DNA of 64,000 bases, taken from Actinomycetes bacterium (lineage in GTDB: Bacteria > Actinomycetota > Acidimicrobiia > Acidimicrobiales > RAAP-2). The notes below the pieces were generated by a model. It had not been told where the DNA came from, searched no databases, and worked only from the letters and a program-made list of their open reading frames with translations. Positions 52,382-60,104 of the stretch are shown here, piece by piece. The translations under genes and the position numbers were made by a program. The number at the start of each line of letters is the position of its first letter. Positions within the stretch are counted from its first letter, which is position 1. The stretch covers positions 292,386 to 356,385 of the forward strand of contig JAJYBR010000001.1 in NCBI GenBank assembly GCA_021778895.1. The letters are read 5' to 3'.

Positions 52382-53709
52382 GCGTCTACCCGGAGATCGC
52401 CGCGGCGCGCGGCGACGTCGAAGCGAGCGCGTGGCGCATCGAGCGAGGGTCGCGGCGCCGCGGCGACGCCAGCTGTGACCTTCGAGGACGGGTGTTGCGC
52501 GTTCCCCTCGGTCCCGACACCAGCGCGCGCGTCGTGCGCGCCCACGAGCTGATCCACGCCCGGGTCAGCCCCGCGGTTGCTGCGGCGCTGCCCGCGGGTG
52601 TCGGGCCCCGAGCCCTCGAGTGCGCCGAGGAGTTCCGCGTCAACACGATCGCCGCGCGCTTGGGCTTCCCTGTCGAGGAGCTGGTCGATGGATCGGAGCG
52701 GCACGGCGGCGAGCATCTGGCGCAGGCTGGGGAGTGGGACGAGGCACTGTGCTTCTGGCTGGCCGTCTTGGGAACGGGCGCCGAACGCGGGTACCTCGCG
52801 GGCATCCGACGCCACGAGCCCGACTGGGCCAGCGCCCTGCGGGCCGTGCGGACGCGGGTGCTGGGCATCGTGAAGAACCGGGGACCAGCCGAGCTCGGCA
52901 GCACTTCCCTGGGAGGTGAGGGGCTGCCCCGCGGCTACACGGAGGTCACCGTCCCGGTAGCGCGCCTGGTCAGCGCCCTCCTCGGCCAGCCGCCCGGTGG
53001 GGGCGAAGAGGGCCGCCGGCGCGTGCGCGAGCGGCTCCGGGCCTCGCCCAGCCGCCTGGTGGCAACCGGCAGCTTCGCGAACCTGGTGCTGTCACCCGAC
53101 CTGCCCGCGAGGAGCCGCCACGCACCCGGCTCGCCGCGGTGGCGCCCGAGCGTCGAGGGCGTCGCGCTGCGCTATCCGAGCCGCCTCCTCGTCGACGACC
53201 AGCGTCGGGCCTTCGCGCGGAGGGCACCGGGTCGCGGCGGCGTGGTCGTCTTGGACCAGTCCGGATCGATGGACCTGCAGCCGGCACAGCTGGCCGACCT
53301 GGTCGCGCAGGCGCCGGGCTCGTGGGTCCTCGGCTACAGCCACCGGCCCGGCGACGACGGAACCACGCCCAACGCCTGGATCCTGGCTGGTCCCCGCCAC
53401 CAGGTGGTGGTGCCGCCGCGCGGTCACGTGGGTAACGGGGTCGACGGCCCCGCGCTGGCGTGGGCGCTCCACCGGCGCCGACCGGGCGAGCCCGTCGTGT
53501 GGGTTACCGACGGGCAGGTCACGGACTCCAACGACTTCGCGAGCGCCCACCTGGCCGCGGAGTGCGCGCGCCTGGTTCGCACGCGACGCATCGTGCTGGT
53601 GCGCGACCTCGACGAGGCCGGTGACGTGCTGCGAGGTCGCCGACCTCGCCATCGAGCGAGCAGCTTCGGACGGGTTGGTCGGGCGCTGTCGGCCCTCGCC
53701 AGCGCCTGA
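52378..53709 (+). CDS. VWA-domain protein with N-terminal HExxH putative metallopeptidase domain (DUF2201-like)
   Basis: The 443-residue product begins at GTG 52378, overlapping the AAA+ gene. Its N-terminal part has the zinc-protease-like motif HELIH at residues 56-60, with acidic residues following in ALECAEEFRVN (81-85). The C-terminal part is a VWA domain whose metal site starts with Asp293 in VVLDQSGSMDL (DxSGS) and continues with VVWVTDGQVTDSND. The combination resembles the DUF2201 family (putative metallopeptidase plus VWA), which is often paired with MoxR ATPases. Biochemical role and target are unknown. Confidence 0.78.
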   Translation: MSVYPEIAAARGDVEASAWRIERGSRRRGDASCDLRGRVLRVPLGPDTSARVVRAHELIHARVSPAVAAALPAGVGPRALECAEEFRVNTIAARLGFPVEELVDGSERHGGEHLAQAGEWDEALCFWLAVLGTGAERGYLAGIRRHEPDWASALRAVRTRVLGIVKNRGPAELGSTSLGGEGLPRGYTEVTVPVARLVSALLGQPPGGGEEGRRRVRERLRASPSRLVATGSFANLVLSPDLPARSRHAPGSPRWRPSVEGVALRYPSRLLVDDQRRAFARRAPGRGGVVVLDQSGSMDLQPAQLADLVAQAPGSWVLGYSHRPGDDGTTPNAWILAGPRHQVVVPPRGHVGNGVDGPALAWALHRRRPGEPVVWVTDGQVTDSNDFASAHLAAECARLVRTRRIVLVRDLDEAGDVLRGRRPRHRASSFGRVGRALSALASA

Positions 53710-53736
53710 TCAGGGAGAAGGCTGCCACTAGCATTC

Positions 53737-53750
53737 CGAACACCTGTTCG
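53737..53750. promoter_or_regulatory. SOS (LexA) box 1 upstream of the LysM gene
   Basis: CGAACACCTGTTCG, identical in sequence and strand reading to the box in front of lexA (43989-44002). It lies 34 bases before the ATG. The -10-like TACACT (53752-53757) lies between the two boxes. Confidence 0.88.
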
Positions 53751-53758
53751 CTACACTA

Positions 53759-53772
53759 CGAACGAGTGTTCG
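53759..53772. promoter_or_regulatory. SOS (LexA) box 2 upstream of the LysM gene
   Basis: CGAACGAGTGTTCG, a second perfect CGAAC-N4-GTTCG box, 22 bases from the first, about two helical turns, so both LexA dimers would bind the same face. It ends just before the ribosome-binding site AGGAGG (53774-53779). Confidence 0.88.
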
Positions 53773-53783
53773 TAGGAGGGATG

Positions 53784-54188
53784 ATGGTCGCACAGGTCGT
53801 GACAATCGAGCCGGTCGCCGCGCCGCGGCATCTGCGCCTCTTGGAAGCCCCCAGCGGGCCGACGCTGGCCCAGCGGCGTGCCCAGCGCGCCCGGATCCGG
53901 TCGCGCCGCCACGCCGTGGGCGCGTTGGCCGTGCTGCTGGCGGCCGGGGCGGTGCTCGGCTCGCGATCACTGGCGTGGGGCGGCGCCACGGCGGCGGGGC
54001 TGCCCACCGACCTGGCCACCGGGTCACAGCCGGCAGCGGGCAGCGTGTACGTGGTGGCTCCGGGCGAGACGCTGGGCGAGATCGCCGTGGTGCTGAACCC
54101 GGTGGACCCGGCGGCGGCGCGGCGGGCCCTGGTCGCCGAGCTCGGCTCGTCGGTCGTGCTCCCGGGTGAGCACATCGTGGTGCCCTGA
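53784..54188 (+). CDS. SOS-controlled membrane protein with LysM-like domain (YneA/ChiZ-like division inhibitor)
   Basis: The 134-residue protein has a basic cytosolic start (LAQRRAQRARIRSRRHAVGAL), one membrane helix (ALAVLLAAGAVLGS) at about residues 47-65, and an outer C-terminal LysM-like domain (VYVVAPGETLGEIAVVLNP, then VLPGEHIVVP). ATG 53784 is 4 bases from AGGAGG; ATG 53781 is possible. This layout and two LexA boxes match the SOS cell-division inhibitors YneA (Bacillus) and Rv2719c/ChiZ (mycobacteria). nrdR follows, as in Mycobacterium tuberculosis. Division inhibition is inferred. Confidence 0.83.
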   Translation: MVAQVVTIEPVAAPRHLRLLEAPSGPTLAQRRAQRARIRSRRHAVGALAVLLAAGAVLGSRSLAWGGATAAGLPTDLATGSQPAAGSVYVVAPGETLGEIAVVLNPVDPAAARRALVAELGSSVVLPGEHIVVP

Positions 54189-54226
54189 GACCCTGGGGAC
54201 GGTCTGGCGCCGTGTATCCTTCCGTG

Positions 54227-54697
54227 ATGCGCTGTCCGTACTGCGCGGCCGGGGAGGACCGGGTCGTGGACTCACGGGTGGCCGAGGATGGCTCGGCAAT
54301 CCGTCGCCGCCGAGAATGCGCGGCCTGTGGCCAGCGCTTCACGACGTTCGAGCGCATTGAGGAAGTGGCCCTGGTGGTCGTCAAGCGCTCGGGAGGGCGC
54401 GAGGCCTTCGACGGGGCCAAGCTGCTGGCGGGCATGACCGCGGCGGCGAAGAACCGACCGGTGGACGAGGCCGTCCTGATCGGGGTGGTCACCCGAATCG
54501 AAGAGGAGATGCGAGCCCGCGGAGGCGACGTCCCCTCCGAGGAGATTGGCCGGGCGGCCCTCGACGCGCTGCGCACGATCGATGACGTGGCCTACGTCCG
54601 CTTCGCGTCGGTCTACAAGGGGTTCGAGGGGACCGAGGACTTCGCCCGGGAGATCGGCCTCCTCGTGAAGGCCACCGCTCCCAAGATCCGCTCGTAG
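54227..54697 (+). CDS. nrdR: Transcriptional repressor NrdR
   Basis: NrdR represses ribonucleotide reductase genes when dATP is high. The 156-residue protein has the zinc ribbon CPYC (Cys3, Cys6) and CAAC (Cys31, Cys34) with AIRRRRECAACGQRFTTFERIE, and then the ATP-cone (VVVKRSGGREAFDGAKLLAGMTAAAKNRPV). ATG 54227 begins the ribbon as in all NrdR. It follows the SOS LysM gene by 38 bp, so DNA damage may raise its level too. Confidence 0.96.
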   Translation: MRCPYCAAGEDRVVDSRVAEDGSAIRRRRECAACGQRFTTFERIEEVALVVVKRSGGREAFDGAKLLAGMTAAAKNRPVDEAVLIGVVTRIEEEMRARGGDVPSEEIGRAALDALRTIDDVAYVRFASVYKGFEGTEDFAREIGLLVKATAPKIRS

Positions 54698-55404
54698 TGC
54701 GCGCGCTCCGACTGCAGCCGCGCCGGGCGCTGGCCGTCTACGCCCACCCGGACGATGCGGACGTCGCCGCGGGCGGGATGCTGGCCCAGTGGGCCCACGA
54801 CGGTGCGGACGTCGCGCTCGTGGTGGTGTGCGACGGCTCGAAGGGCTCGCACGGCCACTCGGTGGACGGTCCGGCGCTGGCCACCCGGCGGCGCGGGGAG
54901 GTGGACCGGGCAGCCGAGATCCTCGGCTTGAGCGCGGTGGTCCTCCTCGGCGTGCCCGACGGCGAGGTCGACAACGATCTGGACCTGCGCGCCCAGTTGG
55001 TGCGCGTCGTGCGCGATCACCGTCCCGAGGTGGTGGTGGGGCCCGATCCCACGGCGGTCTTCTTCGGGGGTGTCTACGTGAACCACCGCGACCACCGCGA
55101 GACGGGCTGGGCGCTGCTCGATGCCGTCGCTCCCGCGGCGGGCATGCCCCTGTACTTCCCCGACGCCGGCCCGCCCCACCAGGTGGGTCGATTGCTGCTG
55201 TCGGGCACGCACGAGCCCGACGTCGTCGTCGACATCTCGCGCACCATCCAGGCCAAGACCGCGGCGGTCCTGGCCCACGCCTCCCAGCTCGGCGCCGAGG
55301 ACGCGGAGATCCGCGAGATCGTGGCGGTGCGCGCCGAGCAGGCGGGTCGGCCGGTCGGTGTGGCGCACGGCGAGGCGTTCCGGAGTGTCGAGCTCACCTG
55401 GTAG
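54697..55404 (+). CDS. PIG-L family deacetylase
   Basis: The 235-residue protein has the zinc-binding AHPDDADVAAGGML at residue 16 onward and NHRDHRETG, the PIG-L/LmbE signatures of zinc N-acetylglucosaminyl deacetylases (MshB, Mca and others). GTG 54697 overlaps the nrdR stop by one base. The actual sugar or thiol-conjugate substrate cannot be told. A mycothiol-related role is possible in an actinobacterium but nothing in the neighbourhood shows it. Confidence 0.85.
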   Translation: MRALRLQPRRALAVYAHPDDADVAAGGMLAQWAHDGADVALVVVCDGSKGSHGHSVDGPALATRRRGEVDRAAEILGLSAVVLLGVPDGEVDNDLDLRAQLVRVVRDHRPEVVVGPDPTAVFFGGVYVNHRDHRETGWALLDAVAPAAGMPLYFPDAGPPHQVGRLLLSGTHEPDVVVDISRTIQAKTAAVLAHASQLGAEDAEIREIVAVRAEQAGRPVGVAHGEAFRSVELTW

Positions 55405-56728
55405 GGAGCCGCGCGTCGACGACGCCCCGGTCCTGCACGTCGACCTCGATGCCTTCTTCGCCTCCGTGGAGCTGCTCGACGACCCGACACTGCGGGGGCG
55501 CCCGGTGGTGGTGGGCGGCGCTGGTACGCGCGGGGTCGTCGCCAGCGCCACCTACGAGGCGCGGCGCTTCGGGGTGCGCAGCGGCATGGCGACGGCCCTG
55601 GCGCGGCGCGCGTGCCCGGATCTGGTCGTGGTGCCGGGGCACTTCGACCGGTACGAGGAGTACTCGCGCCGGTTCCGGGCCCTGGTTGTAGACCTGACGC
55701 CGGTGGTTGAGCCCCTGGGCCTCGACGAGGCCTTCGCCGACGTGCGCGGGAGACGCCGGCTGGCCCCGGGACCCCTCGAGCTGGCCCGCGGCCTGCGCCA
55801 ACGGATCCGCGATGAGCTCCGCCTCGAGAGTGCCGTCGGCGTGGCGCGCACCAAGCTGTTCGCCAAGCTGGGATCCAAGCGCGCCAAGCCGCGCGTCGGG
55901 CCCCACGGGATCACTCCGGGGCCCGGAGTCCTCTGGGTCTCGCCCCAGCTGGAGGCCGAGTGGCTCGAGACCCTGCCGGTCGACGCCCTGTGGGGCGTCG
56001 GTCCTTCGACGGCGGCCAAGCTGGCGCGCCTCGGTCTGCGGCACGTCCGGGACCTGCGGGGCCTCGACCCCCACGCGCTCGCGACGAAGGTCGGCCCGGC
56101 GATGGCCGGCCAGCTGGCGGCGTATGCGCGCGGCGAGGACCCGCGCGAGGTGGTGGCGGACCGGGTCGCCAAGTCGGTGGGCCACGACGAGACCTTCGCC
56201 GTGTCGCGCCAGTCGCGCGCCGAGCTCCACGGTGACCTGCGCGGCCACGCGGAGGTCGTGGCCGGCGTGCTGCGCGAGCGCGGCGTGGTAGCCCACACCG
56301 TCACCGTCGTCGTGCGCTACGACGACCGGACGTCGGTGTCGCGCTCCCAGACCCTGGACTTCGGGATCGACGACGCGGGCGGGCTGCGACAGGTCGCCCG
56401 GGCCCTGCTGGAGTCGGTGCCGCTGACCCAGGCGGTGCGCCTGCTCGGGCTCTACGCCGGGAGCCTGCGACCGCGCGCGGGGTCCCAGGTCCAGCTGAGC
56501 CTCGACGTCGACGCGGCTCCTGATGACGTCCTCAGCGCGGCGGCGGCGAGCTCGCGCCAGCACCAGAGCGACCGGGCCGGCTTGCGCGACGCCATCGACG
56601 AGATCCGGCGGCGCTTCGGCCGCACGGCCCTGGGCACCGCGGCCGACCTGCGGACCAGTGGGGTCGAGCCCCCGCGCCAGCGCGGCCGGACCGCCTTCGG
56701 GCCTGACCAGGAGAGTTCGGGGGACTGA
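55385..56728 (+). CDS. dinB: DNA polymerase IV (Y family, DinB)
   Basis: The Y-family polymerase copies damaged DNA. The 447-residue product has VLHVDLDAFFASVE (metal Asp20), RGVVASATYEARRFGVRSGMATALARR and the catalytic GLDEAFADV (Asp114, Glu115). WGVGPSTAAKLARLGLRHVRDL is the helix-hairpin-helix of the thumb. A little-finger domain follows, with SVGHDETF. The start GTG 55385 lies 20 bases inside the PIG-L gene. It belongs to the run starting at the SOS boxes (LysM-nrdR-PIG-L-dinB), so it may share their control. No LexA box is seen directly before it. Confidence 0.92.
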   Translation: MSSSPGREPRVDDAPVLHVDLDAFFASVELLDDPTLRGRPVVVGGAGTRGVVASATYEARRFGVRSGMATALARRACPDLVVVPGHFDRYEEYSRRFRALVVDLTPVVEPLGLDEAFADVRGRRRLAPGPLELARGLRQRIRDELRLESAVGVARTKLFAKLGSKRAKPRVGPHGITPGPGVLWVSPQLEAEWLETLPVDALWGVGPSTAAKLARLGLRHVRDLRGLDPHALATKVGPAMAGQLAAYARGEDPREVVADRVAKSVGHDETFAVSRQSRAELHGDLRGHAEVVAGVLRERGVVAHTVTVVVRYDDRTSVSRSQTLDFGIDDAGGLRQVARALLESVPLTQAVRLLGLYAGSLRPRAGSQVQLSLDVDAAPDDVLSAAAASSRQHQSDRAGLRDAIDEIRRRFGRTALGTAADLRTSGVEPPRQRGRTAFGPDQESSGD

Positions 56729-56754
56729 CTTACACTGGGGTCAGGAGGTGGCCC

Positions 56755-56922
56755 GTGGCCCGCTACGTGGTGTTCGCAGTCATCGCGCTCGCAGTGGTCA
56801 TCGTGCTCGCGTCCCTCGTCGCGTCGGCGATCGCGCTGCTGGCCAAGTTGGGCCTCATCATCGTGATCGTGGCTGTGGCCTGGATCTACTGGCGCCTGCG
56901 GCACTCGAAGTCGTCGTCCTAG
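56755..56922 (+). CDS. Small two-helix membrane protein (55 aa), function unknown
   Basis: GTG 56755 has AGGAGG (56743-56748) 6 bases before it and opens a 55-codon frame ending at TAG 56922. Nearly the whole product is hydrophobic: residues about 4-27 and 31-46 form two helices (VVFAVIALAVVIVLASLVAS and LGLIIVIVAVAWIYW), ending in the basic RLRHSKSSS. No family is recognised. The strong ribosome-binding site and clean composition support it as real. It faces the convergent gene at 56935. Confidence 0.65.
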   Translation: MARYVVFAVIALAVVIVLASLVASAIALLAKLGLIIVIVAVAWIYWRLRHSKSSS

Positions 56923-56934
56923 GTCCGCATCGCG

Positions 56935-57459
56935 CTAGGTGGTCTCTGCCAGCAGGTAGAGCCGCACGCCACCCAGGACGAGCAGCGCGCTGATCACGAG
57001 GGGCGTCAGCACCGGGCCGATCCAGGGCACGGGGATCAGGAAGAAGACGTCGCGGGTCAACAGGCTCGCCGGCCAGTGGGCGATGACCCGGAGCCACAGG
57101 TAGTAGGTCACGTCCCAGGTGCCGAAGGCGACCAGGAAGGCGCCGAGCCGTCGGGTCCAGCGGTGGGCGGCGAGCCACGCGACCGCGAAGAGCATCACCA
57201 GGGTGCAAGCCTCCCGAACGGTCTCCACGCGCCCGAGGGCGCTGGTGGCGACGAGGGTCCGGTAGGGCTTGATGAAGGTGATGAAGCCTAGATTCAAGAT
57301 CGTCTGGTAGTGGGTGGGCGCGACGGGGGAGGGCGCGCCCACGATGTGGCGCAGGTCGTAGACGACGGCCGCCTCGACGAAGCCGAAGGCGGCGCCGAAC
57401 ATCACCAGGGCGTACACGCCCCGGACACGCACACGGAAGGCCGATCGGTCGTCAGCCAC
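56935..57459 (-). CDS. Hypothetical integral membrane protein
   Basis: The 174-residue product starts at GTG 57459 with a short polar head (ADDRSAFRVRVRG) and has about four hydrophobic stretches: VYALVMFGAAFGFVEAAVVY, TLVMLFAVAWLAAHRW, FLVAFGTWDVTYYLWLRVIA, and VLTPLVISALLVLGGVRLYL. Polar and aromatic residues lie inside the helices (GTWDVTYYLW). I recognise no family. It stands alone on the minus strand beside tRNA-Cys, divergent from it. Confidence 0.62.
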   Translation of the reverse strand: MADDRSAFRVRVRGVYALVMFGAAFGFVEAAVVYDLRHIVGAPSPVAPTHYQTILNLGFITFIKPYRTLVATSALGRVETVREACTLVMLFAVAWLAAHRWTRRLGAFLVAFGTWDVTYYLWLRVIAHWPASLLTRDVFFLIPVPWIGPVLTPLVISALLVLGGVRLYLLAETT

Positions 57460-57540
57460 AACTTGACGCTACCAAGGTGTCGGACCTCCTCAGGGTGCGT
57501 GTCCGGGGCGAGCGACCCTGATGGGTAGGATGGTCGCTCT

Positions 57541-57611
57541 GGCGGCGTGGCCGAGTGGTTAGGCAGGGGCCTGCAAAGCCCCGTACTCCGGTTCGAATCC
57601 GGACGCCGCCT
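57541..57611 (+). tRNA. tRNA-Cys (GCA)
   Basis: The sequence folds as a cloverleaf. The acceptor arms are GGCGGCG (57541-57547) and CGCCGCC (57604-57610), with discriminator T. The D-arm starts GCCGAGTGG, the anticodon stem GGGGC/GCCCC encloses loop CTGCAAA with anticodon GCA, and the T-arm is CCGGTTCGAATCCGG. The 71-base length is usual for tRNA-Cys. The CCA end is not encoded. Confidence 0.95.
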
Positions 57612-58095
57612 CGAAGTCTCAGCCTTGGGGACGCTCGTGCGCCTGGCCCGAGATGCCCAGTTGCAGGTCGGTCGCGGCCGGTGCGATACCAGCGCTGGAT
57701 GCCCCAGCTTCGAGAGACTCGAACCGCTAGGAGGCGCCTCCAGCGGGCTGCGGCGTCGCTTAGGGACCAAAGTCCCTGGCAACTTGTCGCCGCTCGGGCC
57801 CAAGATCACCGTGACGGCGCTGGGTTCACTTCCGCGCCAGACGGTGTCAGAGGATCCACCGGCGTCGCCACGCTACGGCGCCGTGTACGAGGATGACCCA
57901 GACGAGCCATCACGCCGCGGTGCCACCGACGTGGTAGACACGCCCCACGGGGCGATGACAAGCCTGGTCTCTGCCCGAGATAGGTGCGAGTCGGAGGCCC
58001 GGAAACAAGAGATACGGGCACTGACGATCTCACCTCAACCGGGGCCGCTGAGATGGCGGACCGCGTGGCCGTGATCCTGCAAAGGAGAGTGGTCA
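57612..58095. other. Gene-free stretch after tRNA-Cys
   Basis: No convincing gene in 484 bases. Frames crossing it either run through the tRNA or have random composition. Two short inverted repeats are seen (CGCCCC/GGGGCG near 57943 and CCCG/CGGG near 58000). AAAGGAG before 58096 is the ribosome-binding site of the next gene. No known riboswitch is recognised. Confidence 0.6.
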
Positions 58096-59550
58096 ATGTA
58101 TATCAAGAGATTTTTGACGGGGATCGCTGCGGGGCTCATCGTGGTGGGCGTGACCGCCACGAGCGTGGCGGCCGCACGGGCACCGAAGCCGCCGATGCAG
58201 ATTTCCTTTGATTGTGCGAACTACTACGTGGTCAAGGGCGACAGTGCGACGATCAACGTGATTCGTACGGCGAGTCACGGACCGGCCAGCGTCACGTTCG
58301 CGACCTCGAGCGTTTCAGCGATACCAGGCACCGATTACACGGAGGTCTCGACGACTGTCGACTTCAAGTCGGGCCAGACCTTGGTCACGGTCAGTGTGCC
58401 CACGTTTGCGAATAGCGTTGGAGAACCGACGGTCAAACTGACTCTGAGCGCTCCGAGCCGCAGATGGAGCCTTGGCGATGTCTCTACGGCCACGCTCACC
58501 CTGCAGGACACGCCTCCCCCAAGTGCGCCCACGAACTTGACGGCGAACGTGGTCAACGGCTCCGGAGTTCCCTATGTGTCCCTGTCCTGGACGGCGGCCA
58601 CCGGATCGCTCGATCACTACACCGTCCTCAGCTCTGAGGTCTCCGGTGGGCCGTACAGCTTCCTCGGCTCCGCGACCTCCACGAGCTACGACGTGACTCC
58701 GGTTCCCTCGGTCACGACGTACTTCGTCGTGGAGGCCGTCAGCGGCACGGGTGCCACCTCCGACTATTCGAACGAGGCTTCGGTGGTGCCCCCGGTCATC
58801 GGTCACGGCCTGTACTGGGCCGTCTTCAACACCGGCATCATCGGGGCAGCCAATCCCGACGGCACGGGGGTAACGACCGTGGCCGCCGGGCCGACCGGCG
58901 CCTTCGGGGTGGCGGTTGACGCCAGTCACCTCTACTGGGCAGTCGATGCCTCGAGTGGTGGTGGCGCGATCATGGAGGCCGACTTGAACGGTGCGAACTC
59001 CCATGCTCTGATTTCGGGCCTGAACAATCCCTACGGTGTTGCCGTTGACGCGAGTCACATCTACTGGACCAGCTACGGGGACAACACGATCATGAGGGCC
59101 GACCTGAGCGGTTCGAACGTGACGACGTTGGTCTCCAGCACGTGGGAACCTGCGGCGATTGCCGTTGACGCGAGTCACATCTACTGGGTCGACACTGCCG
59201 ACAGTTGGATCTGGATGTCGAACCTCGACGGTTCCGGTGCACAACACATCGTCGCCACGGATCCCTACCCCTTCGCGATCGCGGTCGGTGCTTCTGGCAT
59301 CTACTGGGCGGTGACCGGATCGAACTCGGGGACGGATGGCGCAATCTGGACGGCGGGTCTCGACGGATCGAGCCCGACGACGCTGGTTGCGAGTCAGGCG
59401 CACCCTGACGGCATTGCCGTGGACGCGAGTCACGTCTACTGGGCCAACGCCAACACGGGATCAATCCTGTCTGCGAATCTCAACGGGTCCGGTGTGACGA
59501 CGTTGGTGAGCGATCAGGGCATGGTGGCGGGCGTGGCCGTCAGTCAGTGA
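58096..59550 (+). CDS. Secreted protein: Calx-beta-like, fibronectin III and YWTD-type beta-propeller
   Basis: The 484-residue product has a signal peptide (YIKRFLTGIAAGLIVVGVTATSVAAA). Residues about 35-135 look like a Calx-beta domain (IPGTDYTEVSTTVDFKSGQT). A fibronectin III domain covers about 145-230 (PSAPTNLTANVV to YFVVEAVSGTGATSDYSNEASV). The rest is a six-blade propeller built on the repeat VAVDASHIYW, followed by D-G/N-x-I-x-x-A-D/N-L-N/D-G, with blades about 120 bases apart. The last strand (GVAVSQ) would close the ring. Function unknown; probably surface binding. Confidence 0.85.
   Translation: MYIKRFLTGIAAGLIVVGVTATSVAAARAPKPPMQISFDCANYYVVKGDSATINVIRTASHGPASVTFATSSVSAIPGTDYTEVSTTVDFKSGQTLVTVSVPTFANSVGEPTVKLTLSAPSRRWSLGDVSTATLTLQDTPPPSAPTNLTANVVNGSGVPYVSLSWTAATGSLDHYTVLSSEVSGGPYSFLGSATSTSYDVTPVPSVTTYFVVEAVSGTGATSDYSNEASVVPPVIGHGLYWAVFNTGIIGAANPDGTGVTTVAAGPTGAFGVAVDASHLYWAVDASSGGGAIMEADLNGANSHALISGLNNPYGVAVDASHIYWTSYGDNTIMRADLSGSNVTTLVSSTWEPAAIAVDASHIYWVDTADSWIWMSNLDGSGAQHIVATDPYPFAIAVGASGIYWAVTGSNSGTDGAIWTAGLDGSSPTTLVASQAHPDGIAVDASHVYWANANTGSILSANLNGSGVTTLVSDQGMVAGVAVSQ
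58911..59450 (+). repeat. Coding repeats of the YWTD-type propeller
   Basis: Five units start near 58911, 59041, 59161, 59281 and 59411, each coding [VI]AV[DG]AS[HG][ILV]YW. Units at 59041 and 59161 share GCCGTTGACGCGAGTCACAT and the following bases exactly, so the blades arose by recent internal duplication. Confidence 0.75.
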
Positions 59551-59597
59551 GGACCTAGCGGACTGGCCCGGACGGGCGTCCTGCGTCATAGAGAGGC

Positions 59598-59650
59598 GGC
59601 GCTGTTGCCGTGCTGCGGAATCCGCAGGGACGCGGTGCGGCAACAGCGCC
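59598..59650. terminator. Long inverted repeat, probable terminator
   Basis: GGCGCTGTTGCCG (59598-59610) and CGGCAACAGCGCC (59638-59650) are perfect 13-bp arms. Inside them, CTGCGGA/TCCGCAG (59613-59619, 59621-59627) forms a second stem. It lies 48 bases after the propeller gene. No T-run is present. The two-stem design is symmetrical and could stop transcription from either side. Confidence 0.55.
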
Positions 59651-60104
59651 TGACGCTGCCAGCATCGGCACATCTCGAGGGCTGACCGACCTCTCTCGCC
59701 GAGAGCGTGGACCCGAGCGCGGTCGGGTGATCGCTTTGGCGCCGGGGACCCATCCGGTTAGTGATGGTCGGGGTCATCGTCGTCGGGCCACGGGGTCCAG
59801 GTGATGCCCTCGCGCGTGGAGCCCACTCGTGCCACGGCCGCACCGCCCTAGCGGGGCCGCATCCCCCCGCGGGGGGTGTGCCACGCGCTGCACGGCGGAC
59901 CGGCGCGACCGCGGCGGGGACAGGGGAGCGCCTTGCGAACTCGGACGGCCGGTGAACGGTGGCCGGGACGTCGACCGTTGGACATCGGGCGACTCGGGTC
60001 GCGGTGCCCGGTGGTAGGTGAGCGCACGATGATCCCGGTCTGCCGGTGCACCATGCTGGGTCGTGGATGGCTGCGGGTGGCAGACACCGGTGAGACGAGT
60101 GACG
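59651..60104. other. Gene-free stretch between convergent secreted-protein genes
   Basis: 454 bases without a convincing gene. The open frames on both strands have Arg/Pro-rich random composition. The palindrome TGACGTCA lies at 60100-60107 and includes the stop codon of the next gene. Confidence 0.55.

Noticed and set aside
57547..58074. 175-codon plus-strand frame starting MAEWLGRG
   Set aside because: It starts inside tRNA-Cys; MAEWLGRG is a typical translation of a tRNA 5' half. The rest has random composition.
57940..58095. Possible riboswitch (c-di-GMP or c-di-AMP type) before the secreted propeller protein
   Set aside because: Some short stems are present, but none of the conserved loop sequences of those classes can be found.
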